Shown: one piece after another, positions 1 to 8,951 of the stretch
Numbering within the stretch: the stretch's first letter is position 1
Layout: every line of letters starts with the position of its first letter
NCBI RefSeq assembly: GCF_017876515.1
Contig: NZ_JAGIOC010000001.1
Location: forward strand, 1,922,001 to 1,986,000
DNA from: Brachybacterium fresconis
GTDB lineage: Bacteria; Actinomycetota; Actinomycetes; Actinomycetales; Dermabacteraceae
Direction of reading: 5' to 3'
Length of the DNA stretch: 64,000 bases
Notes under the pieces: model-generated
Databases searched by the model: none
Told to the model about the DNA's origin: nothing
The model's input: only the letters and a program-made list of their open reading frames with translations
Position numbers and translations under genes: made by a program

Positions 1-1
1 C

Positions 2-1861
2 AAGCTGCGCGAGGCGAAGCTGGCGATCTCCCTCGAGAAGCAGTGGAGCAAGGACGAGATCCTCAACGCCTACCTCAACGTCGCCCAGTTCGGGCCCTCG
101 CAGTACGGCGTAGAGACCGGGGCGCGCCATTACTTCTCCAAGCACGCCTCGGAGCTCAACCCCGGCGAGGCCGCCCTGCTGGCCGGCATCACCAACGGTC
201 CGAACCAGTACGACCCCGTCTCCCATCCGGAGGCGGGCGAGCAGCGCCGCAACGAGGTCCTGCGGGACATGCTGGGCCAGGACTTCATCACCCAGGAGGA
301 GTACGACAAGTACACCGAGCAGCCGGTCGAGGACATGCTCACCATCCAGAACGTCCGGGCCGGGTGCACCTCTGCCGGCGCGAACGGCTTCTTCTGCGAC
401 TTCGTCACGCGGTCCCTGCTGAACGATCCGGAGTTCGCCCCCACCTACGAGGAGCGGCGCGAGCTGCTGTACGGCGGGGGGCTGACGATCAAGACCACGC
501 TGGACCCGGAGAAGCAGAAGACCGCCACCGACATCCTCCAGCGCAAGGTGCCCGGCGACTCCGAGAGCGGATTCGGGCACTCGATCGTGACCGTCGAGCC
601 GGGCTCCGGCAACATCCTGGTGATGGCGGAGAACCGGGAGTTCAACCCCCACGCCGAGGTCGAGCCCGGCGAGACGGCGATCAACTACAACGTGCCCCAG
701 GCCCTGGGAGGCAGCAGCGGCTTCCCCGTCGGCTCGACCTTCAAGCCGTACGTGCTCCAGCAGTGGCTCAAGAGCGGCCGCAGCATCTACGACAAGGTCA
801 GCACCAGCCGTGAGCCGATGAAGACCTTCCCGGCCCAGTGCCTCCGCCGTGGACGCTGGTACGAGGAACCCGGGTACAACCCCGACAACGCCGTCTCGGT
901 GCCGATCTCCCCCATGGAGAGCGTCCTGAACGGCACGAAGTACTCCATCAACACCGCGTACGCGAACATGGCCCGCCAGCTGGACCTGTGCAAGATCGCC
1001 GAGGGCGCCCGCGAGATCGGCGTGGTGCCGGCGACCCACAATCCTTATGATCCGGCGACCTGGAACAACGACATCGCCGACGTCTACGGCACCGAGCTGG
1101 CCCCCGCCGTGGTGGTCCTCGGAGAGGTGCGCATCTCCGCCCTCGACATGGCGGGCGCCTACGCGACCTGGGCCGCCGGGGGCACCTACTGCACCCCGCA
1201 GGCCATCACCGCGGTCATCGACCGCAACGGCGAGGAGATGGAGACCACCGGCGCCGACTGCCACCAGGCGGTCGAGAAGGACATCGCCGACAAGATGGCC
1301 TGGACCCTCCAGCAGGACCTCGAGGACCCCGAGGCCACCGGCAAGGGCAAGGTCATCCCCGGCCATCCCGCGGGCGGCAAGACCGGCACCTCCGGATCGC
1401 AGTTCCACACCTGGTACGTCGGCTTCACCCGTCAGATGTCCACCGCCGTGTGGTTCGGCCACCCCAACGGCAACATCCGCCCCGGCGGCTTCGAGGTCGA
1501 CGGGAAGATGCTCCGCAGCGGTCGCGTCTGGGGCAACACGGTCTCCCTGCCCACCTGGCAGGAGTTCATGACCAAGGCGAGCGAGGGCATGCCCCGCGAG
1601 CCCTTCCCCGCGAAGCCCGAGAACAAGAAGGACAGCGCCGCGAACGAGGCCGTGCAGAAGGGGACGGTGCCGGACGTGTCCGGCATGGTGCTGTCCCAGG
1701 CCAAGGCGTCGCTCGAGGCGGCGGGGTACTCCTACGAGATCCGCAACGAGCCCTCGGACTCGGTCGGCAAGTGGTACGTGATCGGCACCGACCCGGGAGC
1801 GGGGACCAAGTTGCCCGAGGACGAGACCGTGGTCATCCGCCAGTCCTCCGGGAAGGGCTGA
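2..1861 (+). CDS. Class A penicillin-binding protein, C-terminal part (5' partial)
   Basis: Bifunctional peptidoglycan glycosyltransferase/DD-transpeptidase of the outer membrane face, cut by the left window edge. The reading frame is open from base 2. Its first residues are the end of the GT51 domain, including the typical stretch EKQWSKDEILNAYLN. The transpeptidase motifs are present in order: SxxK as STFK at 734-745, SxN as SIN at 944-952, and KTG as KTGTS at 1379-1393. A single PASTA domain (about 1660-1850, beginning VPDVSGM) ends the protein, as in many actinobacterial PBPs. The internal ATG at 269 would delete the glycosyltransferase end and is not the start. The metallophosphoesterase gene follows after 1 bp, so the two are probably cotranscribed. 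Confidence 0.95.
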   Translation, partial: KLREAKLAISLEKQWSKDEILNAYLNVAQFGPSQYGVETGARHYFSKHASELNPGEAALLAGITNGPNQYDPVSHPEAGEQRRNEVLRDMLGQDFITQEEYDKYTEQPVEDMLTIQNVRAGCTSAGANGFFCDFVTRSLLNDPEFAPTYEERRELLYGGGLTIKTTLDPEKQKTATDILQRKVPGDSESGFGHSIVTVEPGSGNILVMAENREFNPHAEVEPGETAINYNVPQALGGSSGFPVGSTFKPYVLQQWLKSGRSIYDKVSTSREPMKTFPAQCLRRGRWYEEPGYNPDNAVSVPISPMESVLNGTKYSINTAYANMARQLDLCKIAEGAREIGVVPATHNPYDPATWNNDIADVYGTELAPAVVVLGEVRISALDMAGAYATWAAGGTYCTPQAITAVIDRNGEEMETTGADCHQAVEKDIADKMAWTLQQDLEDPEATGKGKVIPGHPAGGKTGTSGSQFHTWYVGFTRQMSTAVWFGHPNGNIRPGGFEVDGKMLRSGRVWGNTVSLPTWQEFMTKASEGMPREPFPAKPENKKDSAANEAVQKGTVPDVSGMVLSQAKASLEAAGYSYEIRNEPSDSVGKWYVIGTDPGAGTKLPEDETVVIRQSSGKG

Positions 1862-1862
1862 G

Positions 1863-2801
1863 GTGCGCCCTCTCCTCGCGGCCTCGACGGCCGCGGGCCT
1901 GGCAGGGCTGGGCGCCGGAGCGGCGGCGCACGTCTGGTCCCGGCACGTCGAGATCCACCGCTACACCCTGCGGGAGACCGAACTGCGCATCCTGCCTCCG
2001 GGCGCGCGCACCCGCCGCCTGCTGCACATCAGCGACATCCACCTGATGCCCCAGCAGCACCGCAAGCTCGCCTTCCTCGAGTACCTCGCCGCGCTGCGCC
2101 CGCACCTGGTCATCGACACCGGGGACAACATCGCCTCGGCCGCCTCGGTCCCGGTGCTCGCCCAGGCCCTGGACCCCCTGCTGCGCCGTCCGGGCGCCTT
2201 CGTGATGGGGTCGAACGACATGTACGAGCCGGCGCCGAAGAACCCGGCCCGGTACCTGCTGCCCGACGCGCGCCCGGAGGGCCTCACCGAGCGCACCGAG
2301 CCGGACCTGCCCACCCAGGAGCTCGCACGCCGTCTGTCGGAGCACGGCTGGAAGGACCTCACCAACGCCCGGGCGAGCATCGAGCTGGGCGGGCTGGAGA
2401 TCCGACTCGTCGGGGTCGACGACCCGCACCTGGACCGCGACGAGATCCCTCCCGCGGCCGATCCCGCGCCTCCTGCTCCCGAGCACGGCAACGTGCTGCA
2501 CCTCGGGGTCGCCCATGCGCCCTACCGTCGCGTGCTGGACGGCTTCGTGGCGGACGGGGCCGATCTGATCCTGGCGGGCCACACCCATGGCGGACAGCTC
2601 CGCGTGCCCGGCGTCGGTGCGCTGGTGACCAACTGCGACCTCCCCCGACAGCAGGCACGAGGACTCTCGGACTGGCAGGGCGTGCCCCTGCATGTGAGCG
2701 CCGGACTGGGGGCGAGCCCCTACTCCGACTACCGCCTGTTCACGCCGCCCGAGGCGACCTTGCTCACTTTGCGTGCTCCGCGACCCGGACAGGGGTCCTG
2801 A
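1863..2801 (+). CDS. Metallophosphoesterase (YkuE-like, membrane anchored)
   Basis: Calcineurin-like metallophosphoesterase of 312 aa. The GTG start lies 1 bp after the PBP stop, the usual actinobacterial PBP-phosphoesterase pair. A hydrophobic N-terminus (residues about 5-24) suggests a signal anchor facing the cell exterior. The metal-binding blocks are in order: DIH (SDIHL), GDN (DTGDN), a GNH-equivalent block written GSND (Ser-Asn-Asp instead of the usual Asn-His), and GHTHGGQ near residue 240. The substrate is unknown; relatives act on phospholipid-like or UDP-sugar substrates. The altered GNH block is also seen in other members of this subfamily, so I do not treat it as inactivating. 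Confidence 0.9.
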   Translation: MRPLLAASTAAGLAGLGAGAAAHVWSRHVEIHRYTLRETELRILPPGARTRRLLHISDIHLMPQQHRKLAFLEYLAALRPHLVIDTGDNIASAASVPVLAQALDPLLRRPGAFVMGSNDMYEPAPKNPARYLLPDARPEGLTERTEPDLPTQELARRLSEHGWKDLTNARASIELGGLEIRLVGVDDPHLDRDEIPPAADPAPPAPEHGNVLHLGVAHAPYRRVLDGFVADGADLILAGHTHGGQLRVPGVGALVTNCDLPRQQARGLSDWQGVPLHVSAGLGASPYSDYRLFTPPEATLLTLRAPRPGQGS

Positions 2802-2857
2802 GCACTCCGAACCCCTGCTAAAGTTGCTCCTCGGTGCACCGCTTCGGTGGGCACCAC

Positions 2858-2934
<77 letters not shown>

Positions 2935-2960
2935 CCGGCGTCATGACGGCGCCACCGACG

Positions 2961-2988
2961 ACGGGTCGGAGCTTCGGCTCCGGCCCGT
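2961..2988 (+). terminator. Hairpin terminator after tRNA-Pro
   Basis: A 12-bp stem (ACGGGTCGGAGC with GCTCCGGCCCGT, one G-T wobble) around a stable TTCG loop, 27 nt after the tRNA 3' end and followed by a short pyrimidine run. Confidence 0.75.
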
Positions 2989-3548
2989 TCTCGCATTCCC
3001 GTCATGCCCGTCGGCCGCCGCCCCGCCGCGCTGGAGCCCCGCGATGCACCCGACCCCCGCGACGCATCCGCTTCCCGACCACGCGGCCGCACCCCACCGA
3101 CGCGCGGAGGTCACCCCGTCACACACCCGCGACGCCCCGAACCCGCGACGCCCGGCCAGGATTCGGACACCTCACCGCATCCGGAAGGGGCCGGGCCCGG
3201 CCGTATGATCACCCGGTGATCCTATTTGTCCGTTTTGAATTCGCAGAATCACATCCGCGTAATTAACACAGACATTTTCTGATTCTTGGGAACAACACGG
3301 TGGAATTGTCCGAATCTACGTAAAGCTTTGGCAAATTCCTGGGCTCTGATCGGTAAACCTCCCTAGGGGCTGCGCGTGACCTGCACATACAGTGACCAGC
3401 GGCGTCCCATGATCGGGGGCGCTGACCGTGTCGCCGCCTTCCCGTCACCGGCCCGGTTGCTTCCTCCTCTTCCCTGGGTGACGGGCGCTGGCCGTGCGCG
3501 CGCGTCGTGTTCGAGCTCGCGAGGCGACGGAGAAAGTGATCGCTTCAC
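2989..3548. other. Gene-free interval with AT-rich segment upstream of NlpC/P60 gene
   Basis: No convincing gene. A 15-bp perfect inverted repeat, GATCACC-C-GGTGATC, lies at 3207-3221. It is followed by a conspicuously AT-rich stretch (about 3222-3350), unlike the rest of the window, and then about 200 nt of GC-rich leader. The AT-rich segment is the likely promoter/regulatory region of the peptidoglycan hydrolase at 3549. I could not assign a riboswitch family. Confidence 0.5.
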
Positions 3549-4613
3549 ATGTTCCGCACAGCTCCTCGAGGCACACACCGGGCAGCCGGCCGTGCCGTGA
3601 TCGACTATCGGGGCCTCGCGGCTCCGGTCGGTCGAGGCGTGGGAGGAGTCGCCGCCATCGGCGCCGTCTCCGCCACCGCCGCTCTCACGGGCACCGCATC
3701 GGCCACGGCCCAGGGCCCGTCCCCGGCGACCAGTGGCACCGTCCGTTCCGCGGCTCCGGCCGTGGCGCCGTCGGTGGCTCCGGCCGCACCCCGATCCACG
3801 TACTCCGGCGTCAAGCTGCGCCTCGGTGCCCGCGGCGATGCCGTCCGGCACCTCCAGCGCGAGCTGAACGGCCACGGCGCCTCGCTCGCGGTCGACGGCG
3901 TGTTCGGGTCCAGGACCCTGGGGGCCGTGAAGGACCTGCAGTCCTCGGCCCGCATCGCCGTGGACGGCGTGGTCGGCCCGCACACCTGGAACGCCCTGGC
4001 CGGCAGCTCCTCGTCGTCCTCGCAGCCCACGCTGCGCGCGGGCGATCGAGGATCCGCTGTCAGGACCCTCCAGTCCCAGCTCAACGACAGCGGAGCCTCG
4101 CTCTCGGTCGACGGCGTCTTCGGCAGCAGGACCGTCCATGCGGTCCGTGCACTGCAGTCCGCCGCCGGCATCAGCGTGGACGCCGTCGTCGGGCCGAAGA
4201 CCTGGAACGCCGTCTACAGCGACGTCCGGATCTCCGGCGGCTCCGGGTCCGGGGCCTCGGTCAGCGGGCAGGCCATCATCAACCAGGCCCGCTCGCAGAT
4301 CGGCGTGCGGTACCAGTGGGGCGGGGAATCCCCCTCCACCGGCTTCGACTGCTCCGGTCTGGTGCACTACGCGTACAACCAGGCCGGCATCGACCTGCCG
4401 CGCAAGACCGCCAAGGGCTACGTCTTCGGCGGGAAGATCATCTCCCAGTCCCAGGCAGAGCCCGGCGACCTCGTGGCGTTCACCGGGAACGACTACGGGC
4501 ACATGGGCATCTATGTGGGCAACGGGAAGATCATCGACGCCTCCGGCTCCCGCCAGCAGGTCGTCGAGCGCTCGATCTGGAGCGCCCCGCACGTCTTCGT
4601 CACCTACCGCTGA
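3549..4613 (+). CDS. Secreted NlpC/P60 peptidoglycan endopeptidase with two PG-binding repeats
   Basis: Predicted secreted cell-wall hydrolase of 354 aa. The N-terminal signal region is residues 1-55, with a hydrophobic Ala/Gly-rich segment at about 23-55. Two PG_binding_1 modules follow (about 90-150 and 160-222), each with the VDGVFGSRT...VGPxTWNA pattern. The NlpC/P60 domain spans about 240-354. The catalytic Cys268 sits in FDCSGL and His318 in GHMGIY. The expected role is cleavage of stem peptides during growth or separation. The ATG has GGAGAAAG 12 nt upstream, a slightly long spacing. It stands alone between the AT-rich leader and a strong terminator. Confidence 0.93.
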   Translation: MFRTAPRGTHRAAGRAVIDYRGLAAPVGRGVGGVAAIGAVSATAALTGTASATAQGPSPATSGTVRSAAPAVAPSVAPAAPRSTYSGVKLRLGARGDAVRHLQRELNGHGASLAVDGVFGSRTLGAVKDLQSSARIAVDGVVGPHTWNALAGSSSSSSQPTLRAGDRGSAVRTLQSQLNDSGASLSVDGVFGSRTVHAVRALQSAAGISVDAVVGPKTWNAVYSDVRISGGSGSGASVSGQAIINQARSQIGVRYQWGGESPSTGFDCSGLVHYAYNQAGIDLPRKTAKGYVFGGKIISQSQAEPGDLVAFTGNDYGHMGIYVGNGKIIDASGSRQQVVERSIWSAPHVFVTYR

Positions 4614-4700
4614 TCCGCTGATCACCCTGTAGGGGACGTCCCCAGCCACGACGACCTGCTCGACGCGAGAGCGTCACCGGGAAGGAGCAGGACGCCGTGA

Positions 4701-4733
4701 AGGAGCCCGGTCGGCACCGCCGACCGGGCTCCT
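4701..4733 (+). terminator. Strong intrinsic hairpin after NlpC/P60 gene
   Basis: Perfect 15-bp stem (4701-4715 with 4719-4733) around an ACC triloop, 88 nt downstream of the hydrolase stop. Confidence 0.8.
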
Positions 4734-4888
4734 GTGCGCCCGGACCCCGACGGAGCGTCCGCTCCCGACCCCGACCGACCCGCTCCCGCCGCGACCGCAC
4801 GGTCCGCCCTGCTCGCTCGGCCCACCGGGACGCCCGGGCCGTGGCAAACTGGGTGAGACCCACGACATCCCCGTCCCAGGAGAAGTTG

Positions 4889-6298
4889 ATGCCCGACCCC
4901 ATCGCCCTCGTCCCGCTCCCTCAGTCCGTCATCTGGTCGGAGGGCGTCTGGGAGACCAGCGCACCCTGGGACGGTCTGTCCGTCGGCCTCACCGAGGAGC
5001 TCCCCCGCACGGAGTACGCGCTGTCGATCTCCCCGCAGGGGGCCAGCCTCACCGCCGGCAGCGAGGCCGCGCTGGCCGATGGGCGCAACACCTTCGCCCA
5101 GATCGTCACCGGGGCGGGCGAGGCGATCCCCTGCGTGACCATCAGCGACTATCCGAAGCACGCCTGGCGCGGCATGCACCTGGACGTCTCCCGCCATTTC
5201 CGCACCGTGGCCGAGGTCGAGACGCTGATCGACGCGATGGCGCTGCACCGGCTGAACGTCCTGCACCTGCATCTGACCGACGACCAGGGCTGGCGCGTCG
5301 AGATCAAGGGCTATCCGAAGCTCACCGAGATCGGGGCATGGCGCGAGCAGACCCTGGTCGGCCACATGGGCGAGGACGATCAGTCCTGGGAGTTCGACGG
5401 CACGGCGCACGGCGGCTCCTACACCCAGGACGAGCTGCGCTCCCTGGTCGAGTACGCCCGCCGACGGGGCATCATGATCGTGCCCGAGATCGATCTGCCC
5501 GGCCACATGCAGGCCGCCATCGCCGCGTACCCGAATCTCGGGAACTTCCCCGAGCAGCAGGTGGGCGTGCGCGAGGTCTGGGGCATCTCCGACCACGTCC
5601 TCGGAGTCTCCGACGAGGTCTTCGACTTCCTGCGGGACGTGCTCACCCAGGTCGCGGGGATCTTCCCGGCCCCCTACGTCCACATCGGCGGCGACGAATG
5701 CCCCCGCGTGGAATGGGAGCGCTCGCCCGAGGCACGCACCCGGATGAACGAATGGGGCCTGACCCGCGTCTCCGAGATCCAGGGCCGCTTCACCCAGTTC
5801 GCGGCCGACGTCCTCGCCGAGGCGGGCAAGCGCATCATCGCCTGGGACGAGGTGCTCGACAGCCACCTCCCCGATGACACCGTGATCATGAACTGGCGCC
5901 ACGGCAACGGCCTGAAGACCGCCACCTCGCGCGGATTCCAGACCATCATCGCGAACAACGAGCACACCTACTTCGACCACTACCAGGCCGATCCCACGCA
6001 GGAGCCGCTCGCCATCGGTGGTCTGACCACCGTCAAGGACGTCTACACGGCCACGTTCTCCCCGCACAAGCTCACCGATGAGCAGCGCTCGCTGCTGATC
6101 GGCGTCCAGGGCCAGCTGTGGTCGGAGTACACGCCCACCGCGGCGCAGGTCGAGTACATGGCCTTCCCCCGGATGTGCGCTCTCGCCGAGCGCGCCTGGG
6201 GATCGCCCGAGCAGAGCTGGGACGAGTTCGAGGAGCGGCTGCGCGGCCACCTGCCCCGCCTCGACGCCTTCGGCATCCGGTACCGCCCGCTGGACTGA
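4889..6298 (+). CDS. Beta-N-acetylhexosaminidase (GH20)
   Basis: Glycoside hydrolase family 20 enzyme of 469 aa that releases terminal GlcNAc/GalNAc. An N-terminal GH20b-like domain is followed by the TIM barrel starting at YPKHAWRGMHLDVSRHF. LHLTDDQGWR and the catalytic Asp269-Glu270 pair in HIGGDECPR are clear. The ATG at 4889 is chosen because AGGAG lies 6 nt upstream; the frame is open further upstream, but that part crosses the preceding terminator. No signal peptide is evident, so it is probably cytoplasmic, in aminosugar recycling. The next gene starts 1 bp after the stop. Confidence 0.93.
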   Translation: MPDPIALVPLPQSVIWSEGVWETSAPWDGLSVGLTEELPRTEYALSISPQGASLTAGSEAALADGRNTFAQIVTGAGEAIPCVTISDYPKHAWRGMHLDVSRHFRTVAEVETLIDAMALHRLNVLHLHLTDDQGWRVEIKGYPKLTEIGAWREQTLVGHMGEDDQSWEFDGTAHGGSYTQDELRSLVEYARRRGIMIVPEIDLPGHMQAAIAAYPNLGNFPEQQVGVREVWGISDHVLGVSDEVFDFLRDVLTQVAGIFPAPYVHIGGDECPRVEWERSPEARTRMNEWGLTRVSEIQGRFTQFAADVLAEAGKRIIAWDEVLDSHLPDDTVIMNWRHGNGLKTATSRGFQTIIANNEHTYFDHYQADPTQEPLAIGGLTTVKDVYTATFSPHKLTDEQRSLLIGVQGQLWSEYTPTAAQVEYMAFPRMCALAERAWGSPEQSWDEFEERLRGHLPRLDAFGIRYRPLD

Positions 6299-6299
6299 C

Positions 6300-6902
6300 A
6301 TGCCCTCCTCCCACCACGACGCCCATCCCTATGGGAGGTCGGCCGACGACGTCCGGCGCCGTGACCAGCGCGTGCGCCGGACACGACGCCTGCGCGCGAC
6401 GCAGCTGGCGTTCTTCTCGGTGCTCGCGATCGTCCTGGTCGGGATCGGCGCCTATGCCGTGAGGGAGTTCCGCGAGCCGGTCGCCGAGCCCGGGGTGATC
6501 GCCCCCAAGGGCGACGGCTCGGAGCCCAGCGAGCTGACCTGCCCCGAGCCCGGCACGCTCCCGCTGGACCCGGCCGAGGTCACCGTCACCGTCCTGAACG
6601 GCACCGGCCGCAGCGGGCTGGCCGGGCAGACCTCCGACCAGCTCGGCGAGCGCGGATACACCGTCGGGGATCCCGGCAACACCGACCGGTCCAGCGGTCC
6701 GGCCACCATCGTCTACGGGCCCTCGGGCTACGTGGCGGCCCAGTCGGTCCTGGCCCAGCTCCCGGAGGCGACGCTGAGCATGGATGACCGCGATGACGCC
6801 ACGGTGTCCCTGCTGCTCGGCAAGGGGTTCGACGGACTGGCGGAGGAATCCGATGCCGCCGCCGCCCTCGAGGAGCCGGTCGCCATGCCCGAGGGCTGCT
6901 AG
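6300..6902 (+). CDS. LytR_C-domain membrane protein
   Basis: 200-aa protein: a basic cytoplasmic N-terminus (about 35 aa), one transmembrane helix (ATQLAFFSVLAIVLVGIGAYAV), then an extracellular LytR C-terminal domain (VTVTVLNGTGRSGLAGQTSDQL...). Such proteins accompany actinobacterial LCP/cell-wall functions; the biochemical role is unknown. It follows the hexosaminidase by 1 bp, so the two are probably cotranscribed. Its last bases overlap by 4 bp the stop of the convergent surface-protein gene. Confidence 0.85.
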   Translation: MPSSHHDAHPYGRSADDVRRRDQRVRRTRRLRATQLAFFSVLAIVLVGIGAYAVREFREPVAEPGVIAPKGDGSEPSELTCPEPGTLPLDPAEVTVTVLNGTGRSGLAGQTSDQLGERGYTVGDPGNTDRSSGPATIVYGPSGYVAAQSVLAQLPEATLSMDDRDDATVSLLLGKGFDGLAEESDAAAALEEPVAMPEGC

Positions 6903-8866
6903 TCCTGCCAAGCGCGGCGGTCGGCCTCCATGCGGGTGCCGATCCACAGCGCGACGCCGCCGCCGAACAGCAGCAGCAGGGCGATGGTGCCGTAGACCAT
7001 CGCGGTGGCGGGCGCCGAGGGCATCAGCCCGGCCAGCAGGCTGTTGATCCCGCTGACCTCATGACCCGTGTCCCCGGCACCGGTGAGAGTGCGGTCCACC
7101 TCGACGACCAGAGAGGCGGTGGTGGGGATCCCCTCGCTGTCTCTGACGTGGTAGGTGATCGGAGTGGTCCGGCCGACGAACCCCTCGGCCGGGGTGAAGG
7201 TGACGGCCCCGTTGGCGCTGACCGTGTAGGTGCCCTCGGCCGGGATCACCAGGCGCTTGCCGCGCCCGTCCTCCAACTCGCTGAGGTTGGTGGCCTGCAG
7301 CGACGAGATCTCGACCGATTCCGGGACCAGGGGCTGGGACCCGCTGCCCGCGGTGTCGTTGCCGAGCACGTCCACGGTGGTCGCGGTCTGCGGTGCGGTG
7401 CGCTCCTCGTCATCGCGCATGGTCGCGATCACCGGGGAGATGGTGGCCTGGAAGGTCGCTTCGACCCGGTTGTCCGCGTAGACGCCCTGCGCCGTGATGC
7501 CCACCGGCGAGGAGGTGCCGGTGAAGGAGTCCTGGGGGGTCATGGTCACCGTGCGCGACTCGACGTCGATCCGCCACGTGCCCTCGCCCTCGACGACCGC
7601 CTCGGTGCCGTCCTCGGAGAGCTCGGCCCCCTCGGGCAGGGCCCCGGGGTCGAAACGCAGGGAATCGGTGCGCACGTCTCGGATCCCGGTGGTGGTCAGA
7701 TCGAAGTGGACCTCGCTGCCGGGGGTGGCGGCCACCGCCCGATCCATGAGGATCGGATAGGCGGTGCTGAGCAGCGCGGTCCCGGAGGTGTGGCCCTTCC
7801 CGTCCCCGCCGGCGATGCCCATCGGCGCGGTCACCCGCACCTCGGCGCTCTCCGGGGAGAAGCGCACGGTGGCACGGTCGCGGTCCAGCACCCACGTCCC
7901 CTGCCCGGGGACCTCGACCTCGGTGCCGTCCTCGGAGACGCTCACGCCCCCGTCCCCGGCCGCCGGCACCAGGTGGAGCGTCTCGGGGTCGACGTACTGC
8001 TGCCCCTCCCCCACCACGAACAGGATGTCCTCCCCGTACGGCGCCGACCAGTCCAGGTCGGAGATGATCGGGACGGTCAGCTCGACCTCGCCGGCGCGGA
8101 CGACGGTGCCCTCGGCGTCCTCGACCACGACCCGCACCGGATCCAGCTGGCGCCCGAGCCCCGGGGCCGCCGGGGCGTGGCGGAGCGTGCTGCCGTCGGC
8201 CGAGAGCTGCCAGATGCCCTGTTCCGGCACCGTAGCCCGGCTCCCGTCGGCCACCAGGGTGGAGCCGGCGGGCAGGCCGGCGAGCTCGAGGCGGACCGAT
8301 CCGCCCTCGGGGACCTGGTCGTCCAGGGCGATGTCCGTGGGCTCCCCGGCGGAGCCCCGCGCCGTGATCTGCTCCAGCTCCAGCACCTCGGGGGTGAACA
8401 CCTCCGGCAGGGAGCGGCTGCCGTGGATGCTGCCGACGGTCACGGCGACCGGGGTGGTGGGGCCGTCGACACCGCTGAGCGGGGTGAACACCAGATCGTC
8501 CCCGATCAGCGACCAGGTGCCCTCCCCGTCCACGGCGATGCTCCGGGCGTCCTCGCCGAGCGTCATCCGATCCGGGGCGCCCCCGTCGACCGCCTGCGGC
8601 ACGACCAGCCGCGCGGTGTCGAGCTCGAGCTGGTCCTCGACGTCGTCCTCGACCAGGGAGACCAGCGGCACCCTCGTGACGGCTCCGGGGACCATCGCGA
8701 GGCTCGATGCCTCGGCCGGGAAGGGGAAGGGGCCGTCCTCCCCCAGCGCCGCGGCGGGCAGGGTCAGCGTCACGGCGAGCGTCCCGGAGGCGATCAGCGC
8801 GGCGAACCGCGCGGCGACCCTTCTCAGGCCCGCGCGCGCACGGGGACGCGTCGTCTGCTCAGGCAC
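6899..8866 (-). CDS. Surface-anchored protein with CshA-type repeats
   Basis: About 655 aa. Signal peptide (n-region rich in Arg, then LIASGTLAVTLTLPAAALG). It is followed by four to five CshA/fibrillar-adhesin-like units recognised by repeated GxGTW...TFTP...GxTTPV or FVGRTTPITYHVRD patterns. The C-terminus has a transmembrane helix (AMVYGTIALLLLFGGGVALWI) and a short charged tail. No LPXTG is visible, so anchoring is by membrane rather than by a canonical sortase. The GTG at 8866 is preferred over the GTG at 8917: a TACCCT box lies exactly 6 nt upstream and the shorter form gives a normal signal peptide. Divergent from the maltokinase gene. Confidence 0.85.
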   Translation of the reverse strand: MPEQTTRPRARAGLRRVAARFAALIASGTLAVTLTLPAAALGEDGPFPFPAEASSLAMVPGAVTRVPLVSLVEDDVEDQLELDTARLVVPQAVDGGAPDRMTLGEDARSIAVDGEGTWSLIGDDLVFTPLSGVDGPTTPVAVTVGSIHGSRSLPEVFTPEVLELEQITARGSAGEPTDIALDDQVPEGGSVRLELAGLPAGSTLVADGSRATVPEQGIWQLSADGSTLRHAPAAPGLGRQLDPVRVVVEDAEGTVVRAGEVELTVPIISDLDWSAPYGEDILFVVGEGQQYVDPETLHLVPAAGDGGVSVSEDGTEVEVPGQGTWVLDRDRATVRFSPESAEVRVTAPMGIAGGDGKGHTSGTALLSTAYPILMDRAVAATPGSEVHFDLTTTGIRDVRTDSLRFDPGALPEGAELSEDGTEAVVEGEGTWRIDVESRTVTMTPQDSFTGTSSPVGITAQGVYADNRVEATFQATISPVIATMRDDEERTAPQTATTVDVLGNDTAGSGSQPLVPESVEISSLQATNLSELEDGRGKRLVIPAEGTYTVSANGAVTFTPAEGFVGRTTPITYHVRDSEGIPTTASLVVEVDRTLTGAGDTGHEVSGINSLLAGLMPSAPATAMVYGTIALLLLFGGGVALWIGTRMEADRRAWQD

Positions 8867-8872
8867 CCGGTC

Positions 8873-8878
8873 AGGGTA
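8873..8878 (-). promoter_or_regulatory. -10 box TACCCT, leaderless start of CshA-type gene
   Basis: TACCCT followed by 6 nt and the GTG start at 8866. No clear -35 seen. Confidence 0.5.
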
Positions 8879-8939
8879 GCAAGGGGAGCTCCGTCCGAGC
8901 CGGACGGTCGGTTCCACCGCCGCCCGAGCCGGGGCCCTC

Positions 8940-8945
8940 TACAGT
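8940..8945 (+). promoter_or_regulatory. -10 box TACAGT, leaderless maltokinase
   Basis: TACAGT, 6-nt gap, then the ATG at 8952. Transcription would begin at or next to the start codon; no Shine-Dalgarno is present. Confidence 0.6.
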
Positions 8946-8951
8946 GAGGTC

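Noticed and set aside
3222-3548. c-di-AMP (ydaO) riboswitch before the NlpC/P60 gene
   Set aside because: This position is typical for that riboswitch, but I could not find its conserved segments; a covariance search is needed to exclude it.
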